Part shown: one piece after another, positions 18,585 through 26,702 of the stretch
Layout: the number at the start of each line of letters is the position of its first letter
How positions within the stretch are numbered: the stretch's first letter is position 1
Assembly (NCBI RefSeq): GCF_006149045.1
Contig: NZ_VBSN01000027.1
Span: forward strand, 496,001-560,000
Source of the DNA: Dyadobacter flavalbus
Lineage (GTDB): Bacteria; Bacteroidota; Bacteroidia; Cytophagales; Spirosomataceae
DNA: 64,000 nt
Reading direction: 5' to 3'
The notes under the pieces: generated by a model
Told to the model about the DNA's origin: nothing
Database searches by the model: none
Seen by the model: the letters and a program-made list of their open reading frames with translations, nothing else
Translations under genes and position numbers: made by a program

Positions 18585-18763
18585 TAAACAGTTTTAGGAT
18601 TTAGGATCACAGGAATAAATTAATTGTCAAGACAAAAAAACAAAACCGAAGATATTCTATTCGCCGCAGGAAAGCAACAACAAAAAGCATAAAACAGCCG
18701 CGTTCCGGGAACATTGTTGTTCTTTAAAAGTTAAATGCTGTTTCGGAGGGTTTTGGTTTTTTG

Positions 18764-18816
18764 AGTAAAATGTAAAATGTGAAATGTAAGATGTGAAATG
18801 TAAGAAGTAAGATGTG
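18764..18816. repeat. Degenerate A/G-rich short repeats
   Basis: A run of near-copies of AATGTGAA, AATGTAAG and related words in the gap between the HupE-like and M14 genes. A reverse-complement echo (words like GACATTTCAC and TTTTCACATTT) is present at about 46594-46626. Confidence 0.5.
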
Positions 18817-18822
18817 GGAAGT

Positions 18823-20313
18823 TTATTCGATTATTCCCTGACCTTTTGCGGCTGAGTAATTTTCCATGTCGTATACAAAGCCGTTTACGACTGCATATTT
18901 TACTTTACTGCCTTTTTTCAGAACAAATGTAGCCGTATTTCCAAGTCCGGGCGTTCCGGTCGGTGTCGGCTGTCCGCTCCGCAGCACATGCAACGGCGAT
19001 GCAGTGAAATACAGTCCGAGCGAACGTGTTCCGGCATCCGGAGCCAGCCTGATATATGTATAGCCTTCTTTCAAAAGGTTGAATGCATTGAGCTTGCTGA
19101 TTTCACCGAGGTTTTTGTAAGTCGTTGGATATACTTTTCCTTTTTCAACGGTAAGTCCGGCTGCATCTATTTCCTGGCTGCCGTATTGCGGGTGCAGATC
19201 GCCGAAATCCTCGATTTTGCTGTAATAAAAAAACTTGCTTGCATTGGCATAGTTCACTTCATTGCGGTTGATGCCCAGATCGGCTGTGAAACTTTTGCCG
19301 GATTGCTTCACTACTGCATTTCTGACCACCAGATCATAAAGCCAGCGGCCGTTTTCAGGGATGTCGTAATAATTGTCGCGTTTTTCCTTCGTCAGCGAAT
19401 TGTCTGCAATTTTGTCCAGCGCGGAAAGGATTGCCATGAAATTAAGCTTTCGGATATATTGCTTTTCCGGATCGCCCACATAACCTCCCGACTCGATAAG
19501 CACAAGCGTGGTTCCCCATTTCTGGACATTGTCGCCAAATCCGCGCGGCTCATGGTCGTCGCTGTAACGGGCAACCTGTCCGGGAATATACTTCTGCAGA
19601 ATCTTGTTCATGCCCACAATAAGCTGCATGGAACGTTCGCGAACCGCATTGATGGAAAGCTCATAATCGTAGGAAGTAGCCAGAAAAGAAATGGCCGCCG
19701 TTTTGGGGCTTCTTCCGGCCGAATACCTCGGGCTTTGGTCGTGCAGGTTAAAGCCGAAATCCGGTTTGAGCTGATCCACAAGTCCTTTTAGGATTACGGC
19801 TTCCGGCGTTTGGCGGGCCGCTGCATCGCGGTTCATATCAATACCCTGCACGGTTCTGCGCTGGTACCGTTCGGCACCGTCGGGATTGAGCATGGGAACA
19901 AAGTACAAGGTTGTTTTTTCAAGCAGTTCCTTGCGGAAATCGTCAAAGCCGTCGTTTTTGCCTTCCAGAAAATTCAGGATATCGAAAGTGGCCATGGTTG
20001 CCGTGGGTTCGTCGCCGTGCATTTGCGTCCACAGCAACACTTTTTTCTTTCCTTTTCCGGCCGTGATCATCTGAATAGAACGTCCTTCAAAGGAATCGCC
20101 GGCTTTTTCAATGATATAAAGCGGATTTCCCTGCCGTTTGGCAATGAGCGGAAGAATGTCCTTTTGCTTGAAGCGGCGTTGTGTCAGTGTGCTTTCCTTA
20201 TAAGTTTCATGCGCATTGTAAAGCCGGTCCGCCAGTTCGCCCGACTGTGCTTTTGATTCGACAGTTGTCAAGATAATGAAGAAAAAAAACAGTTGTGAAA
20301 TAAATAGCTTCAT
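18823..20313 (-). CDS. M14-family zinc carboxypeptidase-like protein, secreted
   Basis: Predicted 496-residue secreted metallopeptidase. The start is placed at MKLFISQLFFFFIILTTVES, a signal peptide; 27 upstream residues do not fit. Zinc ligands are in MHGDE (HxxE) near residue 92 and NLHDQSPRY; the substrate-binding region is GIDMNRDAAARQTPEA, and the general base is the Glu in LVLIESGGYVGD. The C-terminal 150 residues are an extra beta-rich domain. It resembles M14 enzymes that trim peptidoglycan or peptides, and cannot be assigned further. The A/G repeat tract lies just downstream; no clear terminator is seen. Confidence 0.9.
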   Translation of the reverse strand: MKLFISQLFFFFIILTTVESKAQSGELADRLYNAHETYKESTLTQRRFKQKDILPLIAKRQGNPLYIIEKAGDSFEGRSIQMITAGKGKKKVLLWTQMHGDEPTATMATFDILNFLEGKNDGFDDFRKELLEKTTLYFVPMLNPDGAERYQRRTVQGIDMNRDAAARQTPEAVILKGLVDQLKPDFGFNLHDQSPRYSAGRSPKTAAISFLATSYDYELSINAVRERSMQLIVGMNKILQKYIPGQVARYSDDHEPRGFGDNVQKWGTTLVLIESGGYVGDPEKQYIRKLNFMAILSALDKIADNSLTKEKRDNYYDIPENGRWLYDLVVRNAVVKQSGKSFTADLGINRNEVNYANASKFFYYSKIEDFGDLHPQYGSQEIDAAGLTVEKGKVYPTTYKNLGEISKLNAFNLLKEGYTYIRLAPDAGTRSLGLYFTASPLHVLRSGQPTPTGTPGLGNTATFVLKKGSKVKYAVVNGFVYDMENYSAAKGQGIIE

Positions 20314-20490
20314 GAATTGCGAAAATCCTGTATGTGACTGCAAGGTACGAACAGAATGAATTGTAAATAAAACAACTGACTCGAAATCATCCAAAAGCGC
20401 CGGATCAAAAAGTAAAAGGAATCATGGCAGTTCAGGACCCGGTTTGCAAAATCTTCTAATCAAATTTTAATATAATATTTAAAGAAGCAC

Positions 20491-20521
20491 TTTCACATAT
20501 ACGTAGAATTCCTTATATTTG
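20491..20521 (+). promoter_or_regulatory. Predicted promoter of the his leader (Bacteroidota type)
   Basis: TATATTTG at 20514-20521 matches the Bacteroidota -7 box TAnnTTTG; a TTTC (three of four to TTTG) begins 23 bases upstream at 20491. Transcription would begin close to 20525-20528, which is at or beside the leader-peptide ATG. Confidence 0.65.
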
Positions 20522-20525
20522 TAGC

Positions 20526-20591
20526 ATGTTAATAGCTGAAACATATCATCGTTTTCATCAAAGCCATCTGGCTTCCGGACGTCTTGGGTGA
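20526..20591 (+). CDS. Histidine-rich leader peptide of the his genes
   Basis: A 21-codon frame starting ATG 20526 and ending TGA 20589-20591. Its middle reads HRFHQSH: three His codons (20547, 20556, 20565) within seven. Such a density just ahead of histidine-biosynthesis genes is the hallmark of an attenuator leader peptide. There is almost no room for a ribosome-binding site between the predicted transcription start and the ATG, so it may be translated leaderless. Stalling on the His codons would free GGCTTC (20570-20575), which sits in codons 15-17. Confidence 0.7.
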   Translation: MLIAETYHRFHQSHLASGRLG

Positions 20592-20671
20592 TGTGTTTTT
20601 GCAAGTAGTGTTGTAATAAGGTTGAATACATAGTATCCCAGAAGCCCGATTGATAAAATCGGGCTTTTTTT
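20562..20671 (+). promoter_or_regulatory. Transcription attenuator of the his genes
   Basis: Two exclusive folds can be drawn. AGCC (20562-20565) pairs with GGCT (20570-20573), leaving the downstream terminator free. If a ribosome stalls on the His codons and covers AGCC, then GGCTTC (20570-20575) can pair with GAAGCC (20641-20646), which overlaps the first arm of the terminator at 20642-20650 and would block it. This is the classic logic of amino-acid-operon attenuation; it was derived by eye without energy calculation. Confidence 0.6.
20642..20671 (+). terminator. Attenuator terminator upstream of hisH
   Basis: AAGCCCGAT (20642-20650) pairs with ATCGGGCTT (20658-20666) around a seven-base loop, followed by T to 20671. 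It sits only 22 bases before the hisH ATG and has no gene upstream on this strand to terminate, so it is regulatory. Confidence 0.88.
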
Positions 20672-20693
20672 GTCTCAATCCCGAACAGATCGA

Positions 20694-21281
20694 ATGAAAA
20701 CAGTTATAATCAAATACAACGCCGGAAACGTGCAGTCCGTCATGTACGCGCTGGACCGCATCGGAGCGAGCTATCTTTACACTGATAACGAGGAAGAAAT
20801 CCGTTCTGCAGACAAGGTGATTTTTCCCGGCGTGGGCGAGGCCAGCACAGCCATGAATTACCTTCGCAAAGTGGGCCTGGATAAAGTAATTCCTTCGCTG
20901 AAACAGCCTGTGTTCGGTACTTGCATCGGTATGCAGCTGATGTGCCGTTTTTCGGAAGAGAACAATACGGAATGCATGGGGATTTTCGATGTGGATGTAA
21001 AACGTTTTCCGGCTGTCCCGGGCATGAAAGTGCCGCATATGGGCTGGAACAATATCATGGATTACAAAACGGTTCTTGCCGGCGACCTTCCCGATAACGC
21101 TTATGTTTATTTTGTTCACAGCTATGCGGCGCCGGTTTGTGAGTATACGGTGGCAAGTTGTGAATATGTACTTCCTTTCAGTGCCATGCTGCAGAAGGAC
21201 AATTTTTATGCAGCGCAGTTTCATTGCGAGATCAGCGGAAATGCAGGGCAGAAGATCATGGAAAATTTTTTAAATATCTGA
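20694..21281 (+). CDS. hisH: Imidazole glycerol phosphate synthase, glutaminase subunit HisH
   Basis: Predicted 195-residue glutaminase that supplies ammonia to HisF in step five of histidine synthesis. The start is ATG 20694 (MKTVIIKYNAGNVQSV), not the upstream TTG, which falls in the terminator tail. The nucleophile Cys is in FGTCIGMQLM near residue 77; His and Glu are in AAQFHCEIS near the C-terminus; PHMGWN and YFVHSYAAP are family motifs. It is the first gene of hisH-hisA-hisF, followed 18 bases later by hisA, and is controlled by the attenuator just upstream. Other his genes (G, D, C, B) are not in the window. Confidence 0.95.
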   Translation: MKTVIIKYNAGNVQSVMYALDRIGASYLYTDNEEEIRSADKVIFPGVGEASTAMNYLRKVGLDKVIPSLKQPVFGTCIGMQLMCRFSEENNTECMGIFDVDVKRFPAVPGMKVPHMGWNNIMDYKTVLAGDLPDNAYVYFVHSYAAPVCEYTVASCEYVLPFSAMLQKDNFYAAQFHCEISGNAGQKIMENFLNI

Positions 21282-21299
21282 TAAAACCGGCATATCGAA

Positions 21300-22022
21300 A
21301 TGATTGAAATTATACCAGCAATAGACCTGATCGAAGGAAAGTGCGTCCGGCTTACGCAGGGCGATTATGGGCAGAAAACAATATACAATGAAAATCCGCT
21401 TGAAGTGGCCCTTCAGTTTGAAGATGCGGGTTTGCGGCGCTTGCACCTTGTTGATCTGGACGGAGCAAAGGCGAAAAAAGTGGTCAACTGGAAAGTGCTG
21501 GACAAAATTGCATCCAGAACTTCCCTGCATATCGATTTCGGCGGCGGCGTCCAGTCGGAGGATGATCTGAAAATCGTGTTCGAAAACGGTGCGAAGCAGG
21601 TGACCGGCGGAAGTATCGCCGTAAAGCAGCCGGATCTGTTTCAAAACTGGATCCGTGTTTATGGCGGTGAGAAAATCATTCTGGGTGCTGATGCAAAGAA
21701 AGAAAAAGTAGCAGTCAGCGGCTGGGAAGAAGGCACTGAAATATGGGTTTACGATTTTGTAGAACAATATGTCGAAAAAGGCATTCAGTACGCGATCAGC
21801 ACGGATGTTGCTAAGGACGGTCTGCTGCAGGGCCCGTCTTTTGACCTTTACCGGAACCTTCAGGATAAATGTCCGGATCTGAAAATCATTGCCAGCGGAG
21901 GCGTAAGCGGGATCGGAGATGTGGAGAAGCTGGCCGAAATGAACATTTACGGAGTAATTATTGGGAAAGCCATATATGAAAACAGGATCAGTCTCGCCGA
22001 TCTTCAGCGTTTTTCAAATTAA
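21300..22022 (+). CDS. hisA: Phosphoribosylformimino-AICAR phosphate isomerase HisA
   Basis: Predicted 240-residue (beta-alpha)8-barrel isomerase that opens the ribose of ProFAR to PRFAR, the substrate of HisHF. The catalytic Asp is in IPAIDLIEGKCVRL at the first strand, and a second Asp in ISTDVAKDG. Phosphate-binding elements are FGGGVQS and ASGGVSGIGDV. Length is normal for the family. It is 18 bases after hisH, and its stop (22020-22022) is three bases before hisF, so translation is probably coupled. Confidence 0.96.
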   Translation: MIEIIPAIDLIEGKCVRLTQGDYGQKTIYNENPLEVALQFEDAGLRRLHLVDLDGAKAKKVVNWKVLDKIASRTSLHIDFGGGVQSEDDLKIVFENGAKQVTGGSIAVKQPDLFQNWIRVYGGEKIILGADAKKEKVAVSGWEEGTEIWVYDFVEQYVEKGIQYAISTDVAKDGLLQGPSFDLYRNLQDKCPDLKIIASGGVSGIGDVEKLAEMNIYGVIIGKAIYENRISLADLQRFSN

Positions 22023-22025
22023 ACT

Positions 22026-22799
22026 ATGCTTACAAAACGAATAATCCCGTGTCTGGACGTAAAAGACGGCCGGACGGTAAAAGGCATCAACTTTATAAAT
22101 TTGCGCGATGCAGGCGATGCCGTGGAACTCGGTGCCATGTACGCCGAGCATGGAGCCGACGAATTGGTTTATCTGGATATTACCGCCACGATTGACGGAC
22201 GTTCCACATTCATAGAACTGGTGCGCAGGGTTGCGCATACGATCAATATTCCTTTTACCGTCGGCGGCGGAATTTCTTCCATCAGCGACGTTTCTGCCTT
22301 GCTTCATGCCGGAGCGGATAAAGTTTCCATCAATTCGGCAGCCGTCCGCAATCCTGATCTTATCAACGAACTTTCGCTGGAATTCGGGAGCCAGTGCATT
22401 GTGGTTGCCATTGACACGCGTTATACGCTGACGGAAAACGGACACGAACACCTTGTACATACACACGGCGGCCGCAAGCCTACGGAAATCCGTACGATTC
22501 CCTGGGCAAAGGAAGTGGAGGAACGAGGGGCCGGAGAAATCCTGCTTACTTCCATGGATACCGACGGTACCAAAAACGGATTTGCGCTGGAACTGACCGC
22601 AACGGTTTCGGGCCATGCGAATATTCCGGTAATTGCCTCGGGCGGCGCAGGCAACATGGATCATTTTTATGATGTATTTACTACGGGAAAAGCGGATGCG
22701 GGACTTGCAGCCAGTATTTTTCACTTCCGAGAAATTGATATACCCGATCTGAAAAAGTATCTGAATGAAAGAAATCTGCCGGTAAGGATGACCAAATAG
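22026..22799 (+). CDS. hisF: Imidazole glycerol phosphate synthase, cyclase subunit HisF
   Basis: Predicted 257-residue barrel enzyme that, with HisH, converts PRFAR plus ammonia to imidazole glycerol phosphate and AICAR. Motifs are [17 protein letters not shown] at the N-terminus (catalytic Asp11 equivalent), [20 protein letters not shown] (second catalytic Asp) and [11 protein letters not shown]. Length and motifs are complete. It starts three bases after hisA; the 95 bases that follow before hisIE are longer than the other gaps and could hold a weak internal promoter (CAACTTTG near 22865), which I do not regard as established. Confidence 0.96.
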   Translation: MLTKRIIPCLDVKDGRTVKGINFINLRDAGDAVELGAMYAEHGADELVYLDITATIDGRSTFIELVRRVAHTINIPFTVGGGISSISDVSALLHAGADKVSINSAAVRNPDLINELSLEFGSQCIVVAIDTRYTLTENGHEHLVHTHGGRKPTEIRTIPWAKEVEERGAGEILLTSMDTDGTKNGFALELTATVSGHANIPVIASGGAGNMDHFYDVFTTGKADAGLAASIFHFREIDIPDLKKYLNERNLPVRMTK

Positions 22800-22894
22800 G
22801 AGATTTTACGTACGCTAATTTCAGAGAATGCAGAATTATTTCAACTGAATTTACCGGAAAGAATGCAACTTTGCCAAAATGATCAAATTGTAAA

Positions 22895-23524
22895 ATGAGC
22901 GATACTTTTTCAACAATAGATTTTGATAAATCTCCGGACGGGCTTGTGCCGGCTATTATTCAGGACGTGCATACCAACAAGGTTCTCATGCTTGGATATA
23001 TGAATAAAGAAGCACTTGAGATCACAAAAAGCCAGGGAACCGTAACCTTTTTCAGCCGCAGCAGACAGAGTTTGTGGACAAAAGGTGAAACCTCGGGCAA
23101 TTTCCTTTTTGTAAATGAAATTGCAGCGGATTGTGATGGTGATACGGTCCTGATAAAAGCCACGCCCGCGGGCCCAACCTGTCATACCGGCTCGGATACA
23201 TGCTTTGGGGAAAAAAATAGCCAGGATACACGAATCGGGGAAGCTTCCTTTCTCAATTATCTTCAGAAAGAAGTCATACGGGAAAGAAAATTAAACCCGT
23301 CGGAAGAGTCCTATACAAGTAGCCTGTTCAGAAAAGGCATTAATAAAATTGCCCAGAAAGTAGGCGAAGAAGCAGTTGAAGTTGTCATTGAGGCAAAGGA
23401 CGATGACAAGGATCTTTTTAAAAATGAAGTTTCGGATCTTCTTTTTCACCTGCTTGTGCTTCTGGAACAGAAAAACATTGACTTAGATGAGGTAATTAAC
23501 GTACTTCGCAGCCGTCACCAATAA
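22895..23524 (+). CDS. hisI: Bifunctional phosphoribosyl-AMP cyclohydrolase / phosphoribosyl-ATP pyrophosphatase HisIE
   Basis: Predicted 209-residue fusion for steps two and three of histidine synthesis. The N-terminal HisI domain (about 1-110) has GYMNKEALE, FFSRSRQSLWTKGETSGN and ADCDGDTVL with GPTCHTG, the zinc-binding cysteine region. The C-terminal HisE domain (about 118-209) has SLFRKGINKIAQKVGEEAVE and VIEAKDDD with DLLFHLLVLL. It belongs functionally to the hisHAF set 95 bases upstream and is probably transcribed with it. The name hisIE is also used. Confidence 0.95.
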   Translation: MSDTFSTIDFDKSPDGLVPAIIQDVHTNKVLMLGYMNKEALEITKSQGTVTFFSRSRQSLWTKGETSGNFLFVNEIAADCDGDTVLIKATPAGPTCHTGSDTCFGEKNSQDTRIGEASFLNYLQKEVIRERKLNPSEESYTSSLFRKGINKIAQKVGEEAVEVVIEAKDDDKDLFKNEVSDLLFHLLVLLEQKNIDLDEVINVLRSRHQ

Positions 23525-23537
23525 AAACGGATGTAGT

Positions 23538-23873
23538 ATGAAGTTATTAATACGTCTTATAATCAGCACATTGGCTATCATTGTCGCGGCTAATGTAGTT
23601 CCGGGCGTTGCAGTTGCCGGCACCATGACAGCGGTGATCGTGGCGATTGTGCTCGGAATCCTGAACACTTTCCTGAAACCCGTACTTCAGATACTGGCGC
23701 TGCCCATTACGATTCTGACGCTGGGACTTTTCTACATCGTTGTCAATGTATTTATCATTTATCTGGCAAGTTATCTTGTTGACGGATTTTCAATAAGCGG
23801 ATTCCTGTCCGCATTATTTTTCGGTCTGGTGGTCTCCATCGTTTCCGGCATTCTTGGTATGTTTTTGGATTAG
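23538..23873 (+). CDS. Small membrane protein, phage-holin-4-2 (YvlD-like) family
   Basis: Predicted 111-residue protein with four hydrophobic segments: MKLLIRLIISTLAIIVAANV, MTAVIVAIVLGILNTFLKP, LALPITILTLGLFYIVVNV, and the C-terminal GFLSALFFGLVVSIVSGILG. The NTFLKP and LPITxLTLGLF strings are typical of the family Pfam calls Phage_holin_4_2, most of which are cellular membrane proteins linked with envelope stress in some bacteria, not true holins. It follows hisIE by 13 bases. No phage genes are nearby. Confidence 0.82.
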   Translation: MKLLIRLIISTLAIIVAANVVPGVAVAGTMTAVIVAIVLGILNTFLKPVLQILALPITILTLGLFYIVVNVFIIYLASYLVDGFSISGFLSALFFGLVVSIVSGILGMFLD

Positions 23874-23933
23874 TGTAAAAATCTAGCTCGAAGTGAGTTT
23901 AAATAGATATACATGATTTGATAACTACTGCCT

Positions 23934-24272
23934 ATGTTAAGTCAACTAGAGGAAATCAAGGACACGCTCTTTAAGTATTTCGAAACCCGCATCGATTTAT
24001 TTAAAATCGAAACAAGGGATAAAATCGAGCGTGCAGTTGTAATGGCGGTATATGCCGCAATTTTGCTTTGTATTGGCCTTACAGTGCTTATTTTGGTAAT
24101 TATCCTGCTTGGGACATTCCTGAACAAATGGCTGGACAGCGATTATCTCGGTTATGTGATTTTACTGGCATTCTTTGCTTTGCTGCTTACAATCTGTATT
24201 GTTCTTAAGGAAAAGATTATTGAATTTATCCGCGGAATCATCGTCCGTGTCATGCATGCAAAGGAGGATTAA
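23934..24272 (+). CDS. Small membrane protein, holin-X / YqjE-like
   Basis: Predicted 112-residue protein: an amphipathic N-terminal helix (MLSQLEEIKDTLFKYFETRIDLFKIE) followed by two transmembrane segments (about 38-62 and 70-92). This matches the YqjE / holin superfamily III type. Together with its neighbours it forms a small membrane-associated cluster, and its cellular role is unknown. Confidence 0.72.
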   Translation: MLSQLEEIKDTLFKYFETRIDLFKIETRDKIERAVVMAVYAAILLCIGLTVLILVIILLGTFLNKWLDSDYLGYVILLAFFALLLTICIVLKEKIIEFIRGIIVRVMHAKED

Positions 24273-24369
24273 TAGATTTGAAATAGTAATTTGGGGAAAA
24301 ATACACTCAAATTACTATTTTTGAATTCCTCTTTAAAATTTTCGGGTCATCATTAAACAAGACAATGAA

Positions 24370-24777
24370 ATGAGTTCTCCAATAGATTCTTCTGTAAAGA
24401 TTACCAAACCATTTTCTTCCGACACGGATAAAGATAAACAGGATTTGATGCTGGATGCTGATCTTTATCGTGACAAGCTTGAACTTCAGTGGAACGATCT
24501 GAAAAGTGATGCAACACAATACAGCAAGCAGGCTTTAATCATTGGAGGTGTACTTGTAACATCCATCGTATTGCTGAAAGCGGTCCTTCCAAAAGGCAAA
24601 AAAGGCAAAGAATACGAGGAAGATTACTTATTTGAGGAAGAAAAAAAGAAAAAATACAAAAAGAAGAGCAAATTTGCAGTTGGACAAGCTGTCCAGAGTT
24701 TAGCATGGACGTTAGCAGTAGGATGGGCGCGCCAGAAGCTTAACCATATAATTGCAGATGAACGTAAAACTGAATGA
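24370..24777 (+). CDS. Hypothetical membrane-associated protein with charged tail
   Basis: Predicted 135-residue protein, family not recognised. An N-terminal acidic region of about 50 residues is followed by one transmembrane helix (QALIIGGVLVTSIVLLKAV, about 57-76), a lysine- and glutamate-rich stretch, and a second moderately hydrophobic segment (AVQSLAWTLAVGWARQ). Its stop overlaps the next start by four bases (ATGA at 24774), so it is translationally coupled to the GGGP-synthase-like gene. Its fixed place after the YqjE-like gene suggests a membrane-linked set. Confidence 0.65.
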   Translation: MSSPIDSSVKITKPFSSDTDKDKQDLMLDADLYRDKLELQWNDLKSDATQYSKQALIIGGVLVTSIVLLKAVLPKGKKGKEYEEDYLFEEEKKKKYKKKSKFAVGQAVQSLAWTLAVGWARQKLNHIIADERKTE

Positions 24778-25559
24778 AAACAGCGAATCATAAAATCGCA
24801 GACCTCCTTTCAACAAGAAAGACAGAAAAAAGGAAATCGTTTGCTGTTCTCTTAGATCCTGATAAAGTAAATTTTTCTACGTTTCCGACATTCCTTGAAT
24901 ATGCGGCCGGGCATGGTGTGGACTTTTTTTTTGTAGGAGGAAGCCTGATTACCAATTATGCCATTGACCAGCTTATTTCCGCAATTCACCAAAATACAAA
25001 CATTCCTGCTATTCTTTTTCCCGGCAGCAGCCTTCATATTGATCCATCTGCAGATGCCATTCTGCTGCTTTCATTGATTTCCGGCCGTAATGCGGATTTG
25101 CTGATCGGGCAGCATGTAATTGCTGCGCCACTTTTGAAGCAAAGCGGCATTGAAGTATTGCCAACCGGCTATTTACTGATAGAAAGCGGCCGGCTTACAA
25201 CGGTTTCCTATATAAGCAACACCATTCCTCTACCCCGCGACAAGCCCGGCATTGTTGCCTGCACTGCTCTGGCGGGAGAATTTCTGGGATTAAAAAATAT
25301 ATTTCTGGATGCCGGAAGCGGAGCACAGTTCCCTGTAACGGCCGAAACAATTGCAGCAGTTCGCCAGGCTGTCGATACGCCCATTATTGTTGGTGGCGGA
25401 ATTGATTCCTATGAAAAAGCAGACAATGCATTAAATGCCGGTGCGGATGTCATTGTAGTAGGAAATGGAATAGAACAAAATCCGGATTTACTCCCTGAAA
25501 TAGCAGCTTGTGTAAAGGCATTTAACCGGAAGTCGGATAAAATTTTGGGTCGTTTGTAG
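24774..25559 (+). CDS. Geranylgeranylglyceryl phosphate synthase-like enzyme
   Basis: Predicted 261-residue TIM-barrel prenyltransferase of the GGGPS/PcrB family, which joins glycerol-1-phosphate to a polyprenyl diphosphate. The N-terminus holds FAVLLDPDKVNFSTFP (metal/substrate Asp); further motifs are FFVGGSL, ILFPGSS, LPTGYLLIESG, LDAGSGAQFP, VGGGIDSYEKAD and VVGNGIEQNP, the last two forming the phosphate cradle. Bacteroidota are known to carry group II members; their physiological product is not settled. ATGA overlap with the upstream membrane-protein gene suggests coupled expression. HisA/HisF are distant fold relatives, but this sequence is clearly of the GGGPS type. Confidence 0.85.
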   Translation: MKTANHKIADLLSTRKTEKRKSFAVLLDPDKVNFSTFPTFLEYAAGHGVDFFFVGGSLITNYAIDQLISAIHQNTNIPAILFPGSSLHIDPSADAILLLSLISGRNADLLIGQHVIAAPLLKQSGIEVLPTGYLLIESGRLTTVSYISNTIPLPRDKPGIVACTALAGEFLGLKNIFLDAGSGAQFPVTAETIAAVRQAVDTPIIVGGGIDSYEKADNALNAGADVIVVGNGIEQNPDLLPEIAACVKAFNRKSDKILGRL

Positions 25560-25636
25560 ATTTAATTATACAAAATCAAGAATTTTAAGCTTTTTTTAAG
25601 GAAATTTTAAGTTCTTGGAAAAATACAATACCAAAG

Positions 25637-25670
25637 TTTGGGAATATTCAGATTAATCCTGTTACATTTG
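25637..25670 (+). promoter_or_regulatory. Promoter of small lipoprotein gene 1
   Basis: TTTG (25637-25640), 22 bases, TACATTTG (25663-25670): a full match to the Bacteroidota vegetative promoter. The preceding AAGGAAATTTTAAGTTCTTGG block (from about 25598) is repeated before gene 2. Confidence 0.8.
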
Positions 25671-25696
25671 TACCGAACCTTAATTACACCCAAGAA

Positions 25697-25897
25697 ATGA
25701 AAAAAATATTTGCACTAGCGTTCGTTGCCGGGATGGTAACTTTCGCTGCTTGTACAAGCAAACCTGCTGACGAATCTGCCGGCGATACTACATCTGCTGC
25801 AACAACTGAATCTCCAATGATGGAGTCAGATTCATTGGCAACTGATTCAACATCAACAATGTCAACGGATTCAGCTTCTTCTGATTCTGTTAAGTAA
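25697..25897 (+). CDS. Small Ser/Thr/Asp-rich lipoprotein, copy 1
   Basis: Predicted 66-residue lipoprotein. Signal peptide MKKIFALAFVAGMVTFAAC with cysteine at 19; the mature part is unstructured, made almost only of Ser, Thr, Asp, Ala, Glu and Met. It is flanked by its own promoter (25637-25670) and terminator (25923-25957). A second copy at 26483-26677 shares signal peptide, promoter and terminator but diverges in the mature part. Function unknown; such short acidic lipoproteins are common in Cytophagales and may be abundant envelope components, an inference from the strong promoter and terminator. Confidence 0.8.
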   Translation: MKKIFALAFVAGMVTFAACTSKPADESAGDTTSAATTESPMMESDSLATDSTSTMSTDSASSDSVK

Positions 25898-25922
25898 TCA
25901 GCAGTACAAGCTAGGATTTCTG

Positions 25923-25957
25923 AAAAGCTCTATGCAAATAGAGCTTTTCTTTTTTTA
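25923..25957 (+). terminator. Terminator of lipoprotein gene 1
   Basis: AAAAGCTCTAT (25923-25933), loop GCAA, ATAGAGCTTTT (25938-25948), then CTTTTTTT. An almost identical terminator ends gene 2. Confidence 0.92.
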
Positions 25958-26382
25958 TAAAGGAAGTAAATACGCTGCTTCTTTCATCTGCAAATAATAC
26001 TTGCTCACGCAAGTTACTCCATTATCAGTACGTTCTTCTTTTCGCACAGCTGTGCAAAATTTAGCCGGAAAGGTTAATAGTATCACCCGAATATACATTT
26101 TCAACAGGACCGGAAGGCAAATTATCCTTTTAAAGATCCGGATTCTCTATAAAATACAATTAGGAAATAGAACTATTTCGCAATTCAGTCTTAAGAACAG
26201 GTATTTTTCAGGTTTATAAAGCTAAAAATACCTTCGTCTGGCTCTGTTGGACCCTTTATTTCTATTGATTACTCGATGCTGTTTTCTGTTTAAGTTACAA
26301 TTACTTATTTGTAAATGTATAATTTTTGCCGGTTTTGTCATGGAGAATTGGATGCAAACCTTTTGTATGTGAAACAGGTTTT
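25958..26382. other. Spacer between the duplicated lipoprotein units
   Basis: About 425 bases between the two units. One open frame (26001-26219) has no start context or family. No repeat or regulatory signal was recognised; upstream conservation with unit 1 begins near 26383. Confidence 0.45.
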
Positions 26383-26423
26383 CTAAGGAAATTTTAAGTT
26401 CTTGGGAAAATGCAATCGTGAAG

Positions 26424-26456
26424 TTTGAAATTTTCGGATTAATCCTGTTACATTTG
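26424..26456 (+). promoter_or_regulatory. Promoter of small lipoprotein gene 2
   Basis: TTTG (26424-26427), 21 bases, TACATTTG (26449-26456). The block GATTAATCCTGTTACATTTG matches the first promoter apart from small changes upstream. Confidence 0.8.
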
Positions 26457-26482
26457 TATCAAACCTTAATTACACCAAAGAA

Positions 26483-26677
26483 ATGAAAAAAATATTTGCA
26501 TTGGCTTTCGTTGCCGGAATGGTAACTTTCGCTGCTTGTACAAGCAAGCCTGCTGATGAAGCAGCTGATACTACAACTGTAACTTCTGTAGAAACTCCGA
26601 CTGTAGACACGACAGCAGCAGCAACTGATTCTACTACAATGTCAACGGATACTGCAGCTTCTGATTCCATCAAGTAA
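26483..26677 (+). CDS. Small Ser/Thr/Asp-rich lipoprotein, copy 2
   Basis: Predicted 64-residue lipoprotein, paralogue of 25697-25897: the first 27 or so residues (signal, FAAC lipobox, TSKPADE) are the same, while the mature part is Thr- and Val-richer (TTTVTSVETPTVDTTAAATD). Conservation of the signal and the STMSTD-(T/S)-A-(A/S)-SDS end but not the middle suggests selection on export and composition. It has its own promoter and terminator, so it forms a complete second unit. Confidence 0.8.
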   Translation: MKKIFALAFVAGMVTFAACTSKPADEAADTTTVTSVETPTVDTTAAATDSTTMSTDTAASDSIK

Positions 26678-26702
26678 TCAGCAGTACAGGCCAGAATTCA
26701 GG

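Noticed and set aside
22801..22894. Separate promoter for hisIE
   Set aside because: CAACTTTG misses the first base of the consensus and no TTTG lies at the right distance, so readthrough from hisF is simpler.
23538..24272. Prophage remnant, from two holin-like genes
   Set aside because: These holin-family names cover ordinary small membrane proteins. No other phage gene, integrase or att site lies nearby, and the genes sit in a conserved-looking metabolic context.
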